Part shown: positions 1 through 7,916 of the stretch, piece after piece
How positions within the stretch are numbered: position 1 is the stretch's first letter
Layout: every line of letters begins with the position of its first letter
Assembly (NCBI GenBank): GCA_018433675.1
Contig: JAHDQS010000011.1
Span: forward strand, 16,692 to 80,691
Source: Clostridia bacterium
Lineage (GTDB): Bacteria > Bacillota > Peptococcia > DRI-13 > SM3-B62
Reading direction: 5' to 3'
Length of the DNA stretch: 64,000 nt
Notes under the pieces: generated by a model
Seen by the model: the letters and a program-made list of their open reading frames with translations, nothing else
What the model was told of the DNA's origin: nothing
Database searches by the model: none
Program-made: the position numbers and the translations under genes

Positions 1-190
1 GATTAAAATATTCCTTTTTAATAATTTCATCGAACAACTCTTTTTTATTTTTATAATAATAATAGATCATAGGCAGAGAGCAATTCACGTCTTTGGCGAT
101 ATTACGTATCGTTGTTCCATGATAACCGTTGGTATTGAAATGCTCAACTGCCACTTCCTTAATTCGCTCTCGCAAATCCTTATCTGCCAT
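1..190 (-). CDS. TetR/AcrR family transcriptional regulator, N-terminal part (cut by window edge)
   Basis: The minus strand starts with ATG at 188-190 and reads MADKDLRERIKEVAVEHF, then a typical TetR helix-turn-helix (TIRNIAKDVNCSLPMIYYYY) followed by KNKKELF, the usual start of the helix after the recognition helix. The frame stays open to the window edge, so only about 63 residues of an expected 190-210 are visible. The ligand-binding domain, and thus the inducer, cannot be seen. The family is clear from the HTH; the regulated gene is unknown. Confidence 0.85.
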   Translation of the reverse strand, partial: MADKDLRERIKEVAVEHFNTNGYHGTTIRNIAKDVNCSLPMIYYYYKNKKELFDEIIKKEYFN

Positions 191-356
191 AACACACTTC
201 CTTAATTTAACGTTCGTTAGAATTATAGTATGCTGCATTTCGCCTGTCAATAGTTTTTGTAAAAATATTATGGATTAAATTATTTATTTGATCGTTCCGC
301 ACCTAGACAAATAGAGCTGCCACTTAAGCATTCCTCTTTTAGTGACAGCCCATTTT

Positions 357-557
357 CTAGACTCTGCGAAAGTTAATCATTCGCTCATCTTCTGTCAAAG
401 TATTGCCTTCATCAATTCTATCGCTGTATTTGTTTCGTACCTGAGCAGGGTTTTTAGAGCAAACCCAAGCCGGCTGTTTTTTTATGGAATATTCCTTGTA
501 TTCCGCATGTGAGATACCCGAAATCTTTTCAAATAACCCTTGCTTTCTATTACTCAC
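357..557 (-). CDS. small hypothetical protein next to the helicase remnant
   Basis: A 66-residue frame with a GTG start (VSNRKQGLFEKISG) overlaps the last codons of the upstream helicase remnant, as translationally coupled genes do. It contains the segment KKQPAWVCSKNPAQVRNKYS and I recognise no domain. It was probably the gene after the helicase in the original operon and may be a non-functional passenger now. The DNA on its left has only a weak hairpin (GCTGTCAC near 352 pairing with GTGGCAGC near 320) before the TetR gene. Confidence 0.4.
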   Translation of the reverse strand: MSNRKQGLFEKISGISHAEYKEYSIKKQPAWVCSKNPAQVRNKYSDRIDEGNTLTEDERMINFRRV

Positions 558-2224
558 ATAAAGAAGCCGTCAGCATCAAAAATATGGCCAGGCTCATCAT
601 CATTCATTACGTGAGCAACTTTATCTCGGACAGCATTATGCGACATATCAAGGCGCTTAAACCTCGATCTACCAGTTGCGTCTTGCCCCATCCTGATAAG
701 CTGAATGCTGCCTACGCCGGGATTTTGACGAGCATATTCTGCAGAGCCCTTGGCCTTTCCGAGGTTGTCTGTTCTTGTAGGATCGTGCAGCTCAAGGATA
801 TCAATGATGTACCCGCCGTTCTCGTCTTTCCTGATGATAATAAAATCTGGGTAAGTAGGCTTCTTAATTCCGTCTTTTTTATAAGGGATGCAAAGAGACC
901 AAGATTTTTTAGGAGGATTGCGAAGCCAGCAAACGAAGTCCTGCTGGGCGGCTTCCTCATTCAGCACGCCTTCTTCCCGAGAATTTAGTGCTATAGTTGC
1001 GCTATCGGTATTATCTACGAATAGGTGATTTGAATAGATACGTCCGGCAGCATTGTGCTCGCAGGTTATTGTTTCGGGTAATGTGAAGTTGTGTTCGCTG
1101 ACAAGGTCTCCGTCAGAGACAATATCGCTATATTTTTTCTAAAGCGAGTAGAAAGAGCCGTTGTGCGTCGGCGGTATACATCACTCATCTGGTAAAAATG
1201 ATATTTTGCATAAGCGTTTAGTGTAGCAATGTACTCGCTATCCGCGGTATAAAAATAATGACATCAATTTTGTATGCGTTAGGTTTCTCTTCGTCCGCAT
1301 ACTGACGGCTATACTGAATTCCGACTCCTTCATTACCGAGCTTCGTTTCGGCAAGTCTGAACTACCTATCCAAATCGGTATCTGTGGCAGAGAAAAGGTC
1401 ATGAATAGCGTTATTATCAACGCTTTCACCAAAAATGACAAACACCTGCGTATTCAGCTTGAACTGCATCACTTTAGCAGCCAACTCGGAGTAGTTGCCG
1501 GTTGCTTTCAGTGTCTCAATGTGGTCATGAATCATACCAACAATGTCAGACACGACTTCATCGTAAGCACCAGCATATCAATATGCTTTTCAGCATTATT
1601 CTTTCCCCATGCTGGTATGCCCTCACTAGAAGGCTGCTGAACATCTGTAACGGTAACCTGTTCTTCTACTTGCTGTGTCTGGCGCGGCGCGAAAATAACT
1701 TGCGTATCTCGCCTCAGTCTCACGGAGAGAGTATTAAAAATTCTCTCACCGAAAGGCTCACCATATATCTCTGTCGAAATGTTGCCGCCCTCGGTACTTT
1801 GGAGAACTTCAGCAACATCATTAACGATATCGGCATTGAAGTACGACAAAAACAGATGTACATCGTTCAAAACATCATCCACCATGATATGCATCTACAT
1901 GGGCGTCCTCACCATACGTCCTAATAGCTGCGCGATAAAAATGGGATTCCCATAGGCGTAGTGCTGCTCATAACAATACTGAGACCAGCGCTCCCATTTC
2001 TGTTTCCAGTCGTCAGCAGCGGCCTGAAGCACAGCCATATCGTTATTGATGGTATCCGGGTATGTGATGACGATTCTGTCCTTCAAAAGGCCGGATGCAC
2101 GGACTTCGTCTGCAGTCGTTACAACATAATGAGTAGTATACATGATACCAGCAACAAGATTATTAAAGCGCTCCGGTGTCGCGGTCATGCCGATCACAAC
2201 TGGCATAACGGGAAGGCCGTCCTC
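554..2224 (-). pseudogene. broken DEAD/DEAH-box helicase (type III restriction Res-like)
   Basis: Successive minus-strand frames look like pieces of one large helicase-nuclease. The first (from about 2224) has VIGMTATPERFNN, the helicase TAT motif. The second (1532-1894) and third (1236-1553) are middle parts, including IQYSRQYADEEKPNAYKIDV-like text in shifted frames. The last (554-967) has PDFIIIRKDENGGYIIDILE, which resembles a PD-(D/E)XK nuclease core. Stops and frameshifts separate the pieces, and the N-terminal half with Walker A is missing. The frame runs back exactly into the 3' end of the tRNA-Ala gene, so the gene was cut there. The family is reasonably clear; the exact type (restriction or other defence) is inference. 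Confidence 0.65.
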
Positions 2225-2300
2225 TGGTGGAGACGAAGGGATTCGAACCCTCGACCTCCGCGTTGCGAACGCGGCGCTCTCCCAACTGAGCTACGTCCCC
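2225..2300 (-). tRNA. tRNA-Ala (anticodon CGC)
   Basis: The minus strand folds as a 76-nt cloverleaf: acceptor GGGGACG with CGTCTCC, D-stem GCTC/GAGC, anticodon stem CCGCG/CGCGG with loop TTCGCAA, T-arm GAGGG-TTCGAAT-CCCTT, and an encoded ACCA end. The acceptor third pair is G:U, the G3:U70 identity element of tRNA-Ala, which supports the CGC anticodon reading. Its 3' end abuts the truncated helicase, a typical integration scar site. Confidence 0.93.
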
Positions 2301-2387
2301 GACACACGTAACGAACCCGAACTCTATTATAGCCGAAAACTGTGCTTTGGGAAAGAGTTATCCTACTCGTTATTTTTGTTCAAATAA

Positions 2388-2700
2388 CTATTCCGGGCTC
2401 TGAATATTTACCGTGTACTGTTTTGTCGTAGTACCATCCTCTGCTGTAACAGTAATTGTCAAAACTTCTCCATAATAATCATTTACAATATTAATATTGC
2501 CGTCATTATAGGTTTGCTCCCCGATTACTGTAGATATTGTAGCATTATCATAAATAGCTTGTGCTGTTATGGTAATTTCATCGGCGTTCGTCGTTCTGAC
2601 TGAGTAATTTGTAGTATTTGGGGTGAATTATCCAGGACCGGGAGCCGGAGCCGATTTGAGCATCAAATCTAATCTTCTTCTCCTCCGGCATATAAACTTG
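2388..2700 (-). pseudogene. C-terminal remnant of a surface protein with a cadherin-like beta-sandwich domain
   Basis: In one minus-strand frame the text reads TPNTTNYSVRTTNADEITIT, then a tandem beta-strand pattern ending in TVTAEDGTTTKQYTVNIQ and a stop at 2388. This is the signature of the cadherin-like beta-sandwich repeats found in clostridial secreted proteins. Upstream, the same frame has a Pro/Gly linker (PAPGPG) but is broken by a TAA. No start codon, signal peptide or ribosome site remains. It is a fragment whose 5' part was lost, with group II intron DNA lying on that side. Confidence 0.55.
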
Positions 2701-2815
2701 GGATTTTTTATCCTCCCCCAGATGGGGTAATCGAGTAGGAGGCGGTGACTAGCCGCCGTCCTCCCACACCACCGTGCATACCGTTCGGTACACGGCGGTT
2801 CAGTTGAATATAGGA
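2700..2815 (-). mobile_element. group II intron 3' end (domain V/VI remnant)
   Basis: On the minus strand, around 2801-2768, a hairpin with arms like CCGCCGTGTACC and GGTATGCACGGTGG carries a two-base bulge and a small loop, like intron domain V. It is followed by GTGTGGGAGGACGG and a second hairpin of GGCGG and CCGCC type ending near TCCTACTCGATT, a tail often seen at bacterial group II intron 3' ends. The intron-encoded reverse transcriptase is absent; the DNA upstream is a peptidase fragment. It is a truncated intron. Confidence 0.6.
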
Positions 2816-2849
2816 TGTGCCTGTGCCTTGTATTGCTTATCCATTCCCA

Positions 2850-3233
2850 CTAAGCATTCTTACTATCTATCTTCGGTTTCCAACCTATTTTCAAGTAAGC
2901 AACCTCTTTCGAGCAACTGCCATTTACATGGTTCAGGTAAGATTTATACTGTAAATAATGGCAAGTTAGTTTGTTTTTCCAATATTCATTTTCCGCCGGT
3001 ATGGTATTTTCTATTTGCTCTATACACTCTTCAATATCCTTATCGCCGCTTCCAATAACTATATCCCCGCATTGCAGCATCTCGGTCTTTTTAACACATA
3101 TCAGCTCTCCGTCGATCCAACGAAGGGGTAAATCAATCGAATTTTCCTGTTCAGACAAGGCGATGGTTGTGTGAGCATCATTCAGCGCACATAGTATTGG
3201 ACTCAAGACGAAATAGAATTCGCTTATTGTCAT
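2850..3233 (-). pseudogene. fragment of an S41-family (C-terminal processing) peptidase
   Basis: The 127-residue frame begins MTISEFYFVLSPILCALNDA followed by HT, a stretch typical of the N-terminal helical part of S41 peptidases, where the D(A/G)HT segment sits before the PDZ-like region. The catalytic Ser/Lys domain is absent, and an in-frame TAA lies just upstream. The frame starts 13 bases after the preceding membrane-protein gene. It is most likely the left-over start of a longer peptidase gene cut near 2850; a stable short product is unlikely. Confidence 0.45.
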
Positions 3234-3246
3234 CGGTTTTTCTGCC

Positions 3247-3750
3247 TCAATATGTTAACCCCCTTACTACCGTAAGTGCGGCAACAATCCCACTGTATAT
3301 AACCGAAAGGATAAATCCCTTAAACGCTGCCTTAAGGTGAAAAACATAATCCCCATACTCTTTCATTCCATGTGTCCCTTCTAATTCCAGATATTTTGGT
3401 TTAATCGTACAGAATATAAGCCAATCCAGTATGAATAAGTCAAAAAGATTAAATGCGTTTTGTATAACAATGAGATTGATAAAACCTATCCAAAAATTAT
3501 ATCCGATACCCACAGTGTTCTTCAGTACTAAGGTTGAATAAGCGGGATATCCCAACATAACGAGCATAAACGGGATGCCTATAAGCAGTTTTATCTTGAT
3601 TTCTTTTTTTGTTCTTTGTGGAACAACTTCTTGAATTGCTTTCGGATAGCAATTAAGCCATAATCTCGCATTGAATAATTGTGATACCGTTACGATTGCT
3701 CCGAGTATAACAGCATATATGAATCCTTCGATTAAAATTTTTATCCCCAT
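3247..3750 (-). CDS. multi-pass membrane protein of unknown function
   Basis: The 167-residue product is strongly hydrophobic, with about four to five membrane segments (residues about 4-25, 53-75, 82-112 and 145-165) and a charged loop PQRTKKEIKIK near residue 44. I do not recognise the family. An AGGGGGA ribosome site precedes ATG by about ten bases. It is the last intact gene of the TetR-hydrolase-CPBP operon, 21 bases after the CPBP gene, so it may serve the same membrane-related job. No catalytic motif is visible. Confidence 0.7.
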   Translation of the reverse strand: MGIKILIEGFIYAVILGAIVTVSQLFNARLWLNCYPKAIQEVVPQRTKKEIKIKLLIGIPFMLVMLGYPAYSTLVLKNTVGIGYNFWIGFINLIVIQNAFNLFDLFILDWLIFCTIKPKYLELEGTHGMKEYGDYVFHLKAAFKGFILSVIYSGIVAALTVVRGLTY

Positions 3751-3771
3751 GAAATTGGTTCCCCCTTATAT

Positions 3772-4563
3772 TCAACGCTTGCAATAGTTATCTTTTGACT
3801 TTTGTGAAAGCGTTTGTTCGCAGAGTAAATAAATTGCAACAGCAGCAGTCAATATCGTTTCAATTATTTCTCCCTGCTGTGTCAGATAAAACATTTCCCC
3901 TGATAAATTAAGAATATAATGAAACAGAATGGCAACCAGAATACTGCGGTTACTTTTAATATACAGCCAGCCTACGATAAACGACGGGAAGATAACATTT
4001 ATTAAAAAAAGCCAAAATCCAAGTGTAAAAACGCCTAATTCGAACTGGTAGCTTCCCTGTATAAAAAACAGGGGAATATGCCAAAGCGCCCACATTAAGG
4101 CAACAATAAACTGTGCTTTTACAACACTTTTTTCCGAAAGAGCATCAAGGGCAATACCTCTCCAGGCCATTTCCTCCGGAAGCGGCCCGAAAAACAACAA
4201 GAAGAAAGGGTACATCCACCCGGCTTCAATAAACTCAGTATTGAGCAGTATTGCAGCAGTGCGCGCAGCTACTAAAGTTTCGGCTAGTTTTGAAATGAAA
4301 ATAATTAATATTGGGATAATGATTGCAAGGATCCAATATACATGAGGGACCTCTTTTTCCGAAATCAGCCTTTTTAGATAGCTTTTTCGTTCAGGCTTTG
4401 TATAGGAAAAAAGCCAATAGGTTATGACACCAACTATTGTACCGATACCTCCAACACTGACCAGAAGCGAAGGCGCAACAGCCCCTTTGAACAAATAAAT
4501 CCCCAAGATCCAAATCGTCCATGAATAACCGAAAGTAACAGCATAAAATCGAAATACTTTCAT
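3772..4563 (-). CDS. CPBP family intramembrane metalloprotease
   Basis: This is a 263-residue polytopic membrane protein with the CPBP/Abi signature: PEEMAWRG near residues 129-136 (two Glu and an Arg), ALWHIPLFF near 160 (His) and LFHYILNLS near 225 (His...Asn). These residues form the presumed metal site of this Rce1-like protease family. The start was set at the ATG preceded by GGGGGGTGG; a start 11 codons further up lacks a ribosome site. In Firmicutes such proteins often accompany peptide or bacteriocin immunity and regulation, but the substrate here is unknown. Confidence 0.85.
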   Translation of the reverse strand: MKVFRFYAVTFGYSWTIWILGIYLFKGAVAPSLLVSVGGIGTIVGVITYWLFSYTKPERKSYLKRLISEKEVPHVYWILAIIIPILIIFISKLAETLVAARTAAILLNTEFIEAGWMYPFFLLFFGPLPEEMAWRGIALDALSEKSVVKAQFIVALMWALWHIPLFFIQGSYQFELGVFTLGFWLFLINVIFPSFIVGWLYIKSNRSILVAILFHYILNLSGEMFYLTQQGEIIETILTAAVAIYLLCEQTLSQKSKDNYCKR

Positions 4564-4640
4564 AATCCACCCCCCTGCTTTATTCAAACACCCCAAGCCC
4601 AGCCTTCCATGTTTCGTCGCTTTTTAAAATGCTTAGTTAA

Positions 4641-5423
4641 TTAAGACTGTTTAATACAGAAGCTGATAAGGATATATAATACGGAGAGCCATCCATCGGC
4701 AATGTTGTGTCCAAGTATAGGGCCTAGAAGACTACCGGTTTTTTCATACATTACTGCATAGAAAATACTTAATGAAAAAGCAACGATTATTTGCATGGGA
4801 TCAAAATATGTAATACGAAGCGGAGATAATGAGAATCCAATATGCGCTGCGGCGAATAAACCGGCTGTTATCAAGCCGGCGACAGAAATTGAGACCTGCA
4901 GAATTTTTATTCTTTTTTTGAAGGTTTTACCCAATATACCCAATACAAGGCCACGAAATACAAGCTCTTCGGATATGCCAACAATAATAAACTCAAAAAA
5001 CAAATTATAAAAAATATTAATTGGGGTCAATTCGTAATTAACCAGCGGGGCCCAGCCTGATAACATTTGACTTATCAAAATAAATACTGTGGTACAAACA
5101 ATCCATCCTATTGTAAATGAACGTACAAGACGAAAAGTTTCTAAGTGATTATCACAATTAAGCCCCCATTGCTTAAGAGTTCTCTTCCATACGGGAAGCA
5201 ACATAATTCCGAGTACTAAAATTAATTGAGTCGCATGATGTAAAATGAGCCAGCCGTCACCGAAGCAGGAAATAAAATGATCTGTTAAGTAGCAGCTGAA
5301 ACGGTCTAAAGATATAAAAAGTACGATTGCCAAGGCAATATTTTTAGATCTTATAAGCATTCTACCATTAATTTGACCGATCAATTTCTTGACTCCTGTC
5401 ATCATTCTTAGCGCTATCTTCAA
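4641..5423 (-). CDS. second CPBP family intramembrane metalloprotease
   Basis: A 260-residue polytopic membrane protein carries EELVFRGLVLGILG (EExxxR), AAHIGF (His in a following helix) and GPILGHNIADGW (HN pair), so all core CPBP residues are present. Sequence similarity to the neighbouring CPBP protein is limited to these motifs, so they are not a recent duplication. The gene overlaps the preceding hydrolase by 56 bases if the first ATG is used; internal ATGs (MMTGVKK, MLIRSKN) could be the true start. Two such proteases in one operon suggest membrane-protein or peptide processing. Confidence 0.83.
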   Translation of the reverse strand: MKIALRMMTGVKKLIGQINGRMLIRSKNIALAIVLFISLDRFSCYLTDHFISCFGDGWLILHHATQLILVLGIMLLPVWKRTLKQWGLNCDNHLETFRLVRSFTIGWIVCTTVFILISQMLSGWAPLVNYELTPINIFYNLFFEFIIVGISEELVFRGLVLGILGKTFKKRIKILQVSISVAGLITAGLFAAAHIGFSLSPLRITYFDPMQIIVAFSLSIFYAVMYEKTGSLLGPILGHNIADGWLSVLYILISFCIKQS

Positions 5424-6306
5424 ATTCTAACAAAAGCATTTCTAAAGCTTCATAGAATTCCGAAGCCCTGAAAAACAGGTCTTTATGTTTAGCATTATCA
5501 ATAAATTTGTTGCGCAAATTGGGAATTTGAGATTTATATTTTTCCCGCAAATCAATTTCCCAGGTCTCATCCTTCGTTCCTATCACGCGATATACCGGCA
5601 CATTTATCACAAGGTTTTTGTCAATAGCGGCATTCTTCAAATCACATGTTGAGGAGCTTTCAAATAATAACGAATCAAGCCGATTTTTGTTCATGTGCTT
5701 TATGACATCCAAAAACAGCTTATTGAGCTGTGATGTATTTGATGTTTCATAAGCTTTGTTGAAATCAGGATATTTTTCTTCCAGTTTACCAATATTTCTA
5801 CTGTAAAATGTTTTCGAGAGTTTTTCCAGCAGGCCTTTGCGATATAAAAATCCCATAAGGCCTTTCGCTTCTTTAAGCGAGGGAGAAGAGGCAATCAATA
5901 TCACTTCATCAATCCGCTTATCAAGAGCGGCAAGTGTCAGGGCTATGGGACCTCCATAAGATACGCCTATCACAGTGATTTTTTCAACTTCCCCCATGCT
6001 GTCTAATAAATATTTCATGTCCAAGGCATTGTCCTTATAAGACATAATAGATGTCATTGGGGAACTGTAACCAGCCCCTCTCCTGTCCGGCAAAATTATT
6101 TTTGAAAAAAGTTCCCTATTCAATAGCCAGCAGGAAGGCCTGTATACAATTGTGTGGTTGCCGCCGGATCCCCCTCCATGGATGAAGAGTGCCGTTTTTC
6201 CGTTGTTTTTTTCCGATGTCATTACTTTGGCATATAGATCAATGCCGTTTTCCAGGTGATACATAGATTCATGCTCTTTAATGTTAACCTTATTAATTTC
6301 TAACAT
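5368..6306 (-). CDS. alpha/beta-fold hydrolase
   Basis: The 312-residue protein has the alpha/beta hydrolase layout: oxyanion-region HGGGSGG at residues 43-49, DRRGAGYS near 74, nucleophile elbow GVSYGG with Ser116, and a C-terminal histidine in NAKHKDLFF. There is no signal peptide, so it is cytoplasmic. The substrate (ester, lactone or peptide) cannot be told. It is the first gene after the TetR regulator and has its own promoter with a TetR-type operator, so it is probably induced by the same ligand. Three membrane-protein genes follow in the same direction. Confidence 0.85.
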   Translation of the reverse strand: MLEINKVNIKEHESMYHLENGIDLYAKVMTSEKNNGKTALFIHGGGSGGNHTIVYRPSCWLLNRELFSKIILPDRRGAGYSSPMTSIMSYKDNALDMKYLLDSMGEVEKITVIGVSYGGPIALTLAALDKRIDEVILIASSPSLKEAKGLMGFLYRKGLLEKLSKTFYSRNIGKLEEKYPDFNKAYETSNTSQLNKLFLDVIKHMNKNRLDSLLFESSSTCDLKNAAIDKNLVINVPVYRVIGTKDETWEIDLREKYKSQIPNLRNKFIDNAKHKDLFFRASEFYEALEMLLLEFEDSAKNDDRSQEIDRSN

Positions 6307-6340
6307 TCTCCACTCCTCCTGCCATGACTACGCAATCATA

Positions 6341-6384
6341 TGACCACTCAGTCACATTATTGCAAAAAAATTATTGAATGTCAA
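6341..6384 (-). promoter_or_regulatory. promoter with TetR operator in front of the hydrolase operon
   Basis: Minus strand: TTGACA (6379-6384), 17-base spacer, AATAAT (6356-6361), then the inverted repeat TGACTGAGTGGTCA at 6341-6354, covering the expected transcription start. The same TGAC-N6-GTCA element lies in the same place at the regulator's own promoter, so a repressor could block both. Confidence 0.7.
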
Positions 6385-6401
6385 TAGACTCAATATGATC
6401 T

Positions 6402-7052
6402 TTATATATTAGCAATACCCCGTTTAAAAAAGTCAATCAGTTCATCAAGTATATCCTCTAACTGCTTATCCGTCACAGGCATCTGCCCGGTTTGTGACTG
6501 TAACACTGAATGATATGAATATCCATATTTGTTACCAATGTATTCACCAATATCAACTGATAAATAACTGATAATAAACGATGCTAAATCGACATTAACA
6601 TCCTTCCTGATTTGTCCTTTTTCATATGCTTCTACGAGCAGACTTTTTATAAATTGGGTTGAATCAGACATAATATTTTTGGACAAGTCAGGGTTGTTTG
6701 TATCTTTTCCTACATTATACAGGAATGAACTATATAGGGGATGGTTTATATCAAATCTAGCTGCTGCAAAAATAATATCCTTATAAAGCAGAAAGAAATC
6801 TTCTTGATCCTCCGGTAATGAAGAATTAATATATAATAATTTCTTCTCCGAAACATATTTTACCAAGTATTTATATAATTCTTTTTTGCTTTCAAAATAC
6901 TGATACATGCTACCCTTTGCTATTTTTGCTTTTTCAACAATTTTACTTAAGGAAGCAACATCGAAAAATTTAGTCGAAAATTCTTCAAGAGAAATCTCGA
7001 TAATTCTCTCTCTTTTCTCCGCTGGAAGATTAAAAAAAGTTTGTTTGGGCAT
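6402..7052 (-). CDS. TetR/AcrR family transcriptional repressor
   Basis: The 216-residue protein begins MPKQTFFNLPAEKRERIIEI and has an N-terminal HTH ending in AKIAKGSMYQYFESKKELY, the standard TetR recognition helix and following helix. The remaining 150 residues are a helical ligand-binding domain of normal length. It is upstream of, and co-directional with, the hydrolase/CPBP operon. Both have a sigma-A-like promoter followed by the same TGAC-N6-GTCA palindrome, which indicates autoregulation plus control of the operon. The ligand is unknown. Confidence 0.9.
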   Translation of the reverse strand: MPKQTFFNLPAEKRERIIEISLEEFSTKFFDVASLSKIVEKAKIAKGSMYQYFESKKELYKYLVKYVSEKKLLYINSSLPEDQEDFFLLYKDIIFAAARFDINHPLYSSFLYNVGKDTNNPDLSKNIMSDSTQFIKSLLVEAYEKGQIRKDVNVDLASFIISYLSVDIGEYIGNKYGYSYHSVLQSQTGQMPVTDKQLEDILDELIDFFKRGIANI

Positions 7053-7071
7053 AAGAAAACTCCTCTTTATA

Positions 7072-7115
7072 TGACTGATTAGTCACACATTAACTTATAA
7101 AAACACTTGTGTCAA
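7072..7115 (-). promoter_or_regulatory. autoregulated promoter of the TetR gene
   Basis: Minus strand: TTGACA (7110-7115), 17-base spacer, TAATGT (7087-7092), then the palindrome TGACTAATCAGTCA (7072-7085) just downstream. The operator matches the one at 6341-6354 in half-sites and in position relative to the -10 box. Confidence 0.7.
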
Positions 7116-7227
7116 TACTCTATCAGTATATTTGTGAAAGCCCCTAATTAAGCAATTCGCACACGCCCATTCACTCAATACCATTACATTTTCTTGTAAT
7201 GACGATCTCCCCTGTACCCTCAATATT

Positions 7228-7410
7228 TCACTGACAAACCTTACCGGTACCATCACATATTTTCTGGCTGTTCCGGCAGGCAGCTGTATTCAGATTCTTA
7301 CAGCCATAACCATTCTTATCCTTTATCCACGTATCGAGCACAAAACGATTGAAGCCTTCAGTCTCAGTGCGATAGGTATTAGCATCACATTTTTTGCACT
7401 TGGTCACCAA
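7228..7410 (-). CDS. small cysteine-rich protein, unrecognised
   Basis: A 60-residue frame (TTG or the following GTG start, with AGGGGGA just upstream) has seven cysteines: a CKKC pair near the N-terminus and single cysteines at GCKN, AACR, KICD and KVCQ. The pattern could hold a metal or disulfides, but I do not know the family. It lies alone between the TetR gene and a broken LuxR gene, so it could also be the remnant of a longer protein. Confidence 0.3.
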   Translation of the reverse strand: MVTKCKKCDANTYRTETEGFNRFVLDTWIKDKNGYGCKNLNTAACRNSQKICDGTGKVCQ

Positions 7411-7424
7411 TAAGTCCCCCTAAT

Positions 7425-7854
7425 TTGGGAACTTACCTTCTGCTTATGTTAGTAGATTCCAGCACAGAAATATATTACTGGCTATGCCTCTACTCTTTAA
7501 GCCGATCCTATAAACCCTTCAGTACGATTTCTTTCGGCCTAGCCGCATATTTTTCTGCCTTTTCTATAACTAACATAACCGTGATCCACGGTTTCGTCAC
7601 CAATCTTCAAAACAATCCCTCCATAGCATTCGTTGTAATATCTTCTCTGTTTCTGCTTATTCCCGGAGACCGAAAATAGCACCCCTTTAAAATGCTTCCA
7701 TGAAGATTTGACCAAAACCGAAATTCTGGTTTTCGAGCTTCTCTGTCTGGGTCACAGTAACCTCGAAATTGCTGATAAGCTTTACATTTCAATAAATACG
7801 GTAAAATTCCATGTGCGAAACATCCTACGAAAAGCAAATGTAAACAACAGGTAG
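7425..7854 (+). pseudogene. remnant of a LuxR-type HTH regulator with membrane-segment N-terminus
   Basis: On the plus strand the last 50 codons before a TAG at 7852-7854 read LTKTEILVFELLCLGHSNLE and then IADKLYISINTVKFHVRNIL, a clear LuxR/FixJ helix-turn-helix. Upstream, in a different frame (7425-7679), the text is hydrophobic (SFGLAAYFSAFSITNITVIH), as in regulators with a multi-pass membrane sensor fused to a LuxR HTH. A frameshift and stops separate the two parts and most of the sensor is missing, so the gene is broken. Confidence 0.6.
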
Positions 7855-7916
7855 CAACTACTGTCAAAAATCAAATCTGACGTCCAAGTCTTTGAATCAA
7901 ATTAAGATCGACAGGG

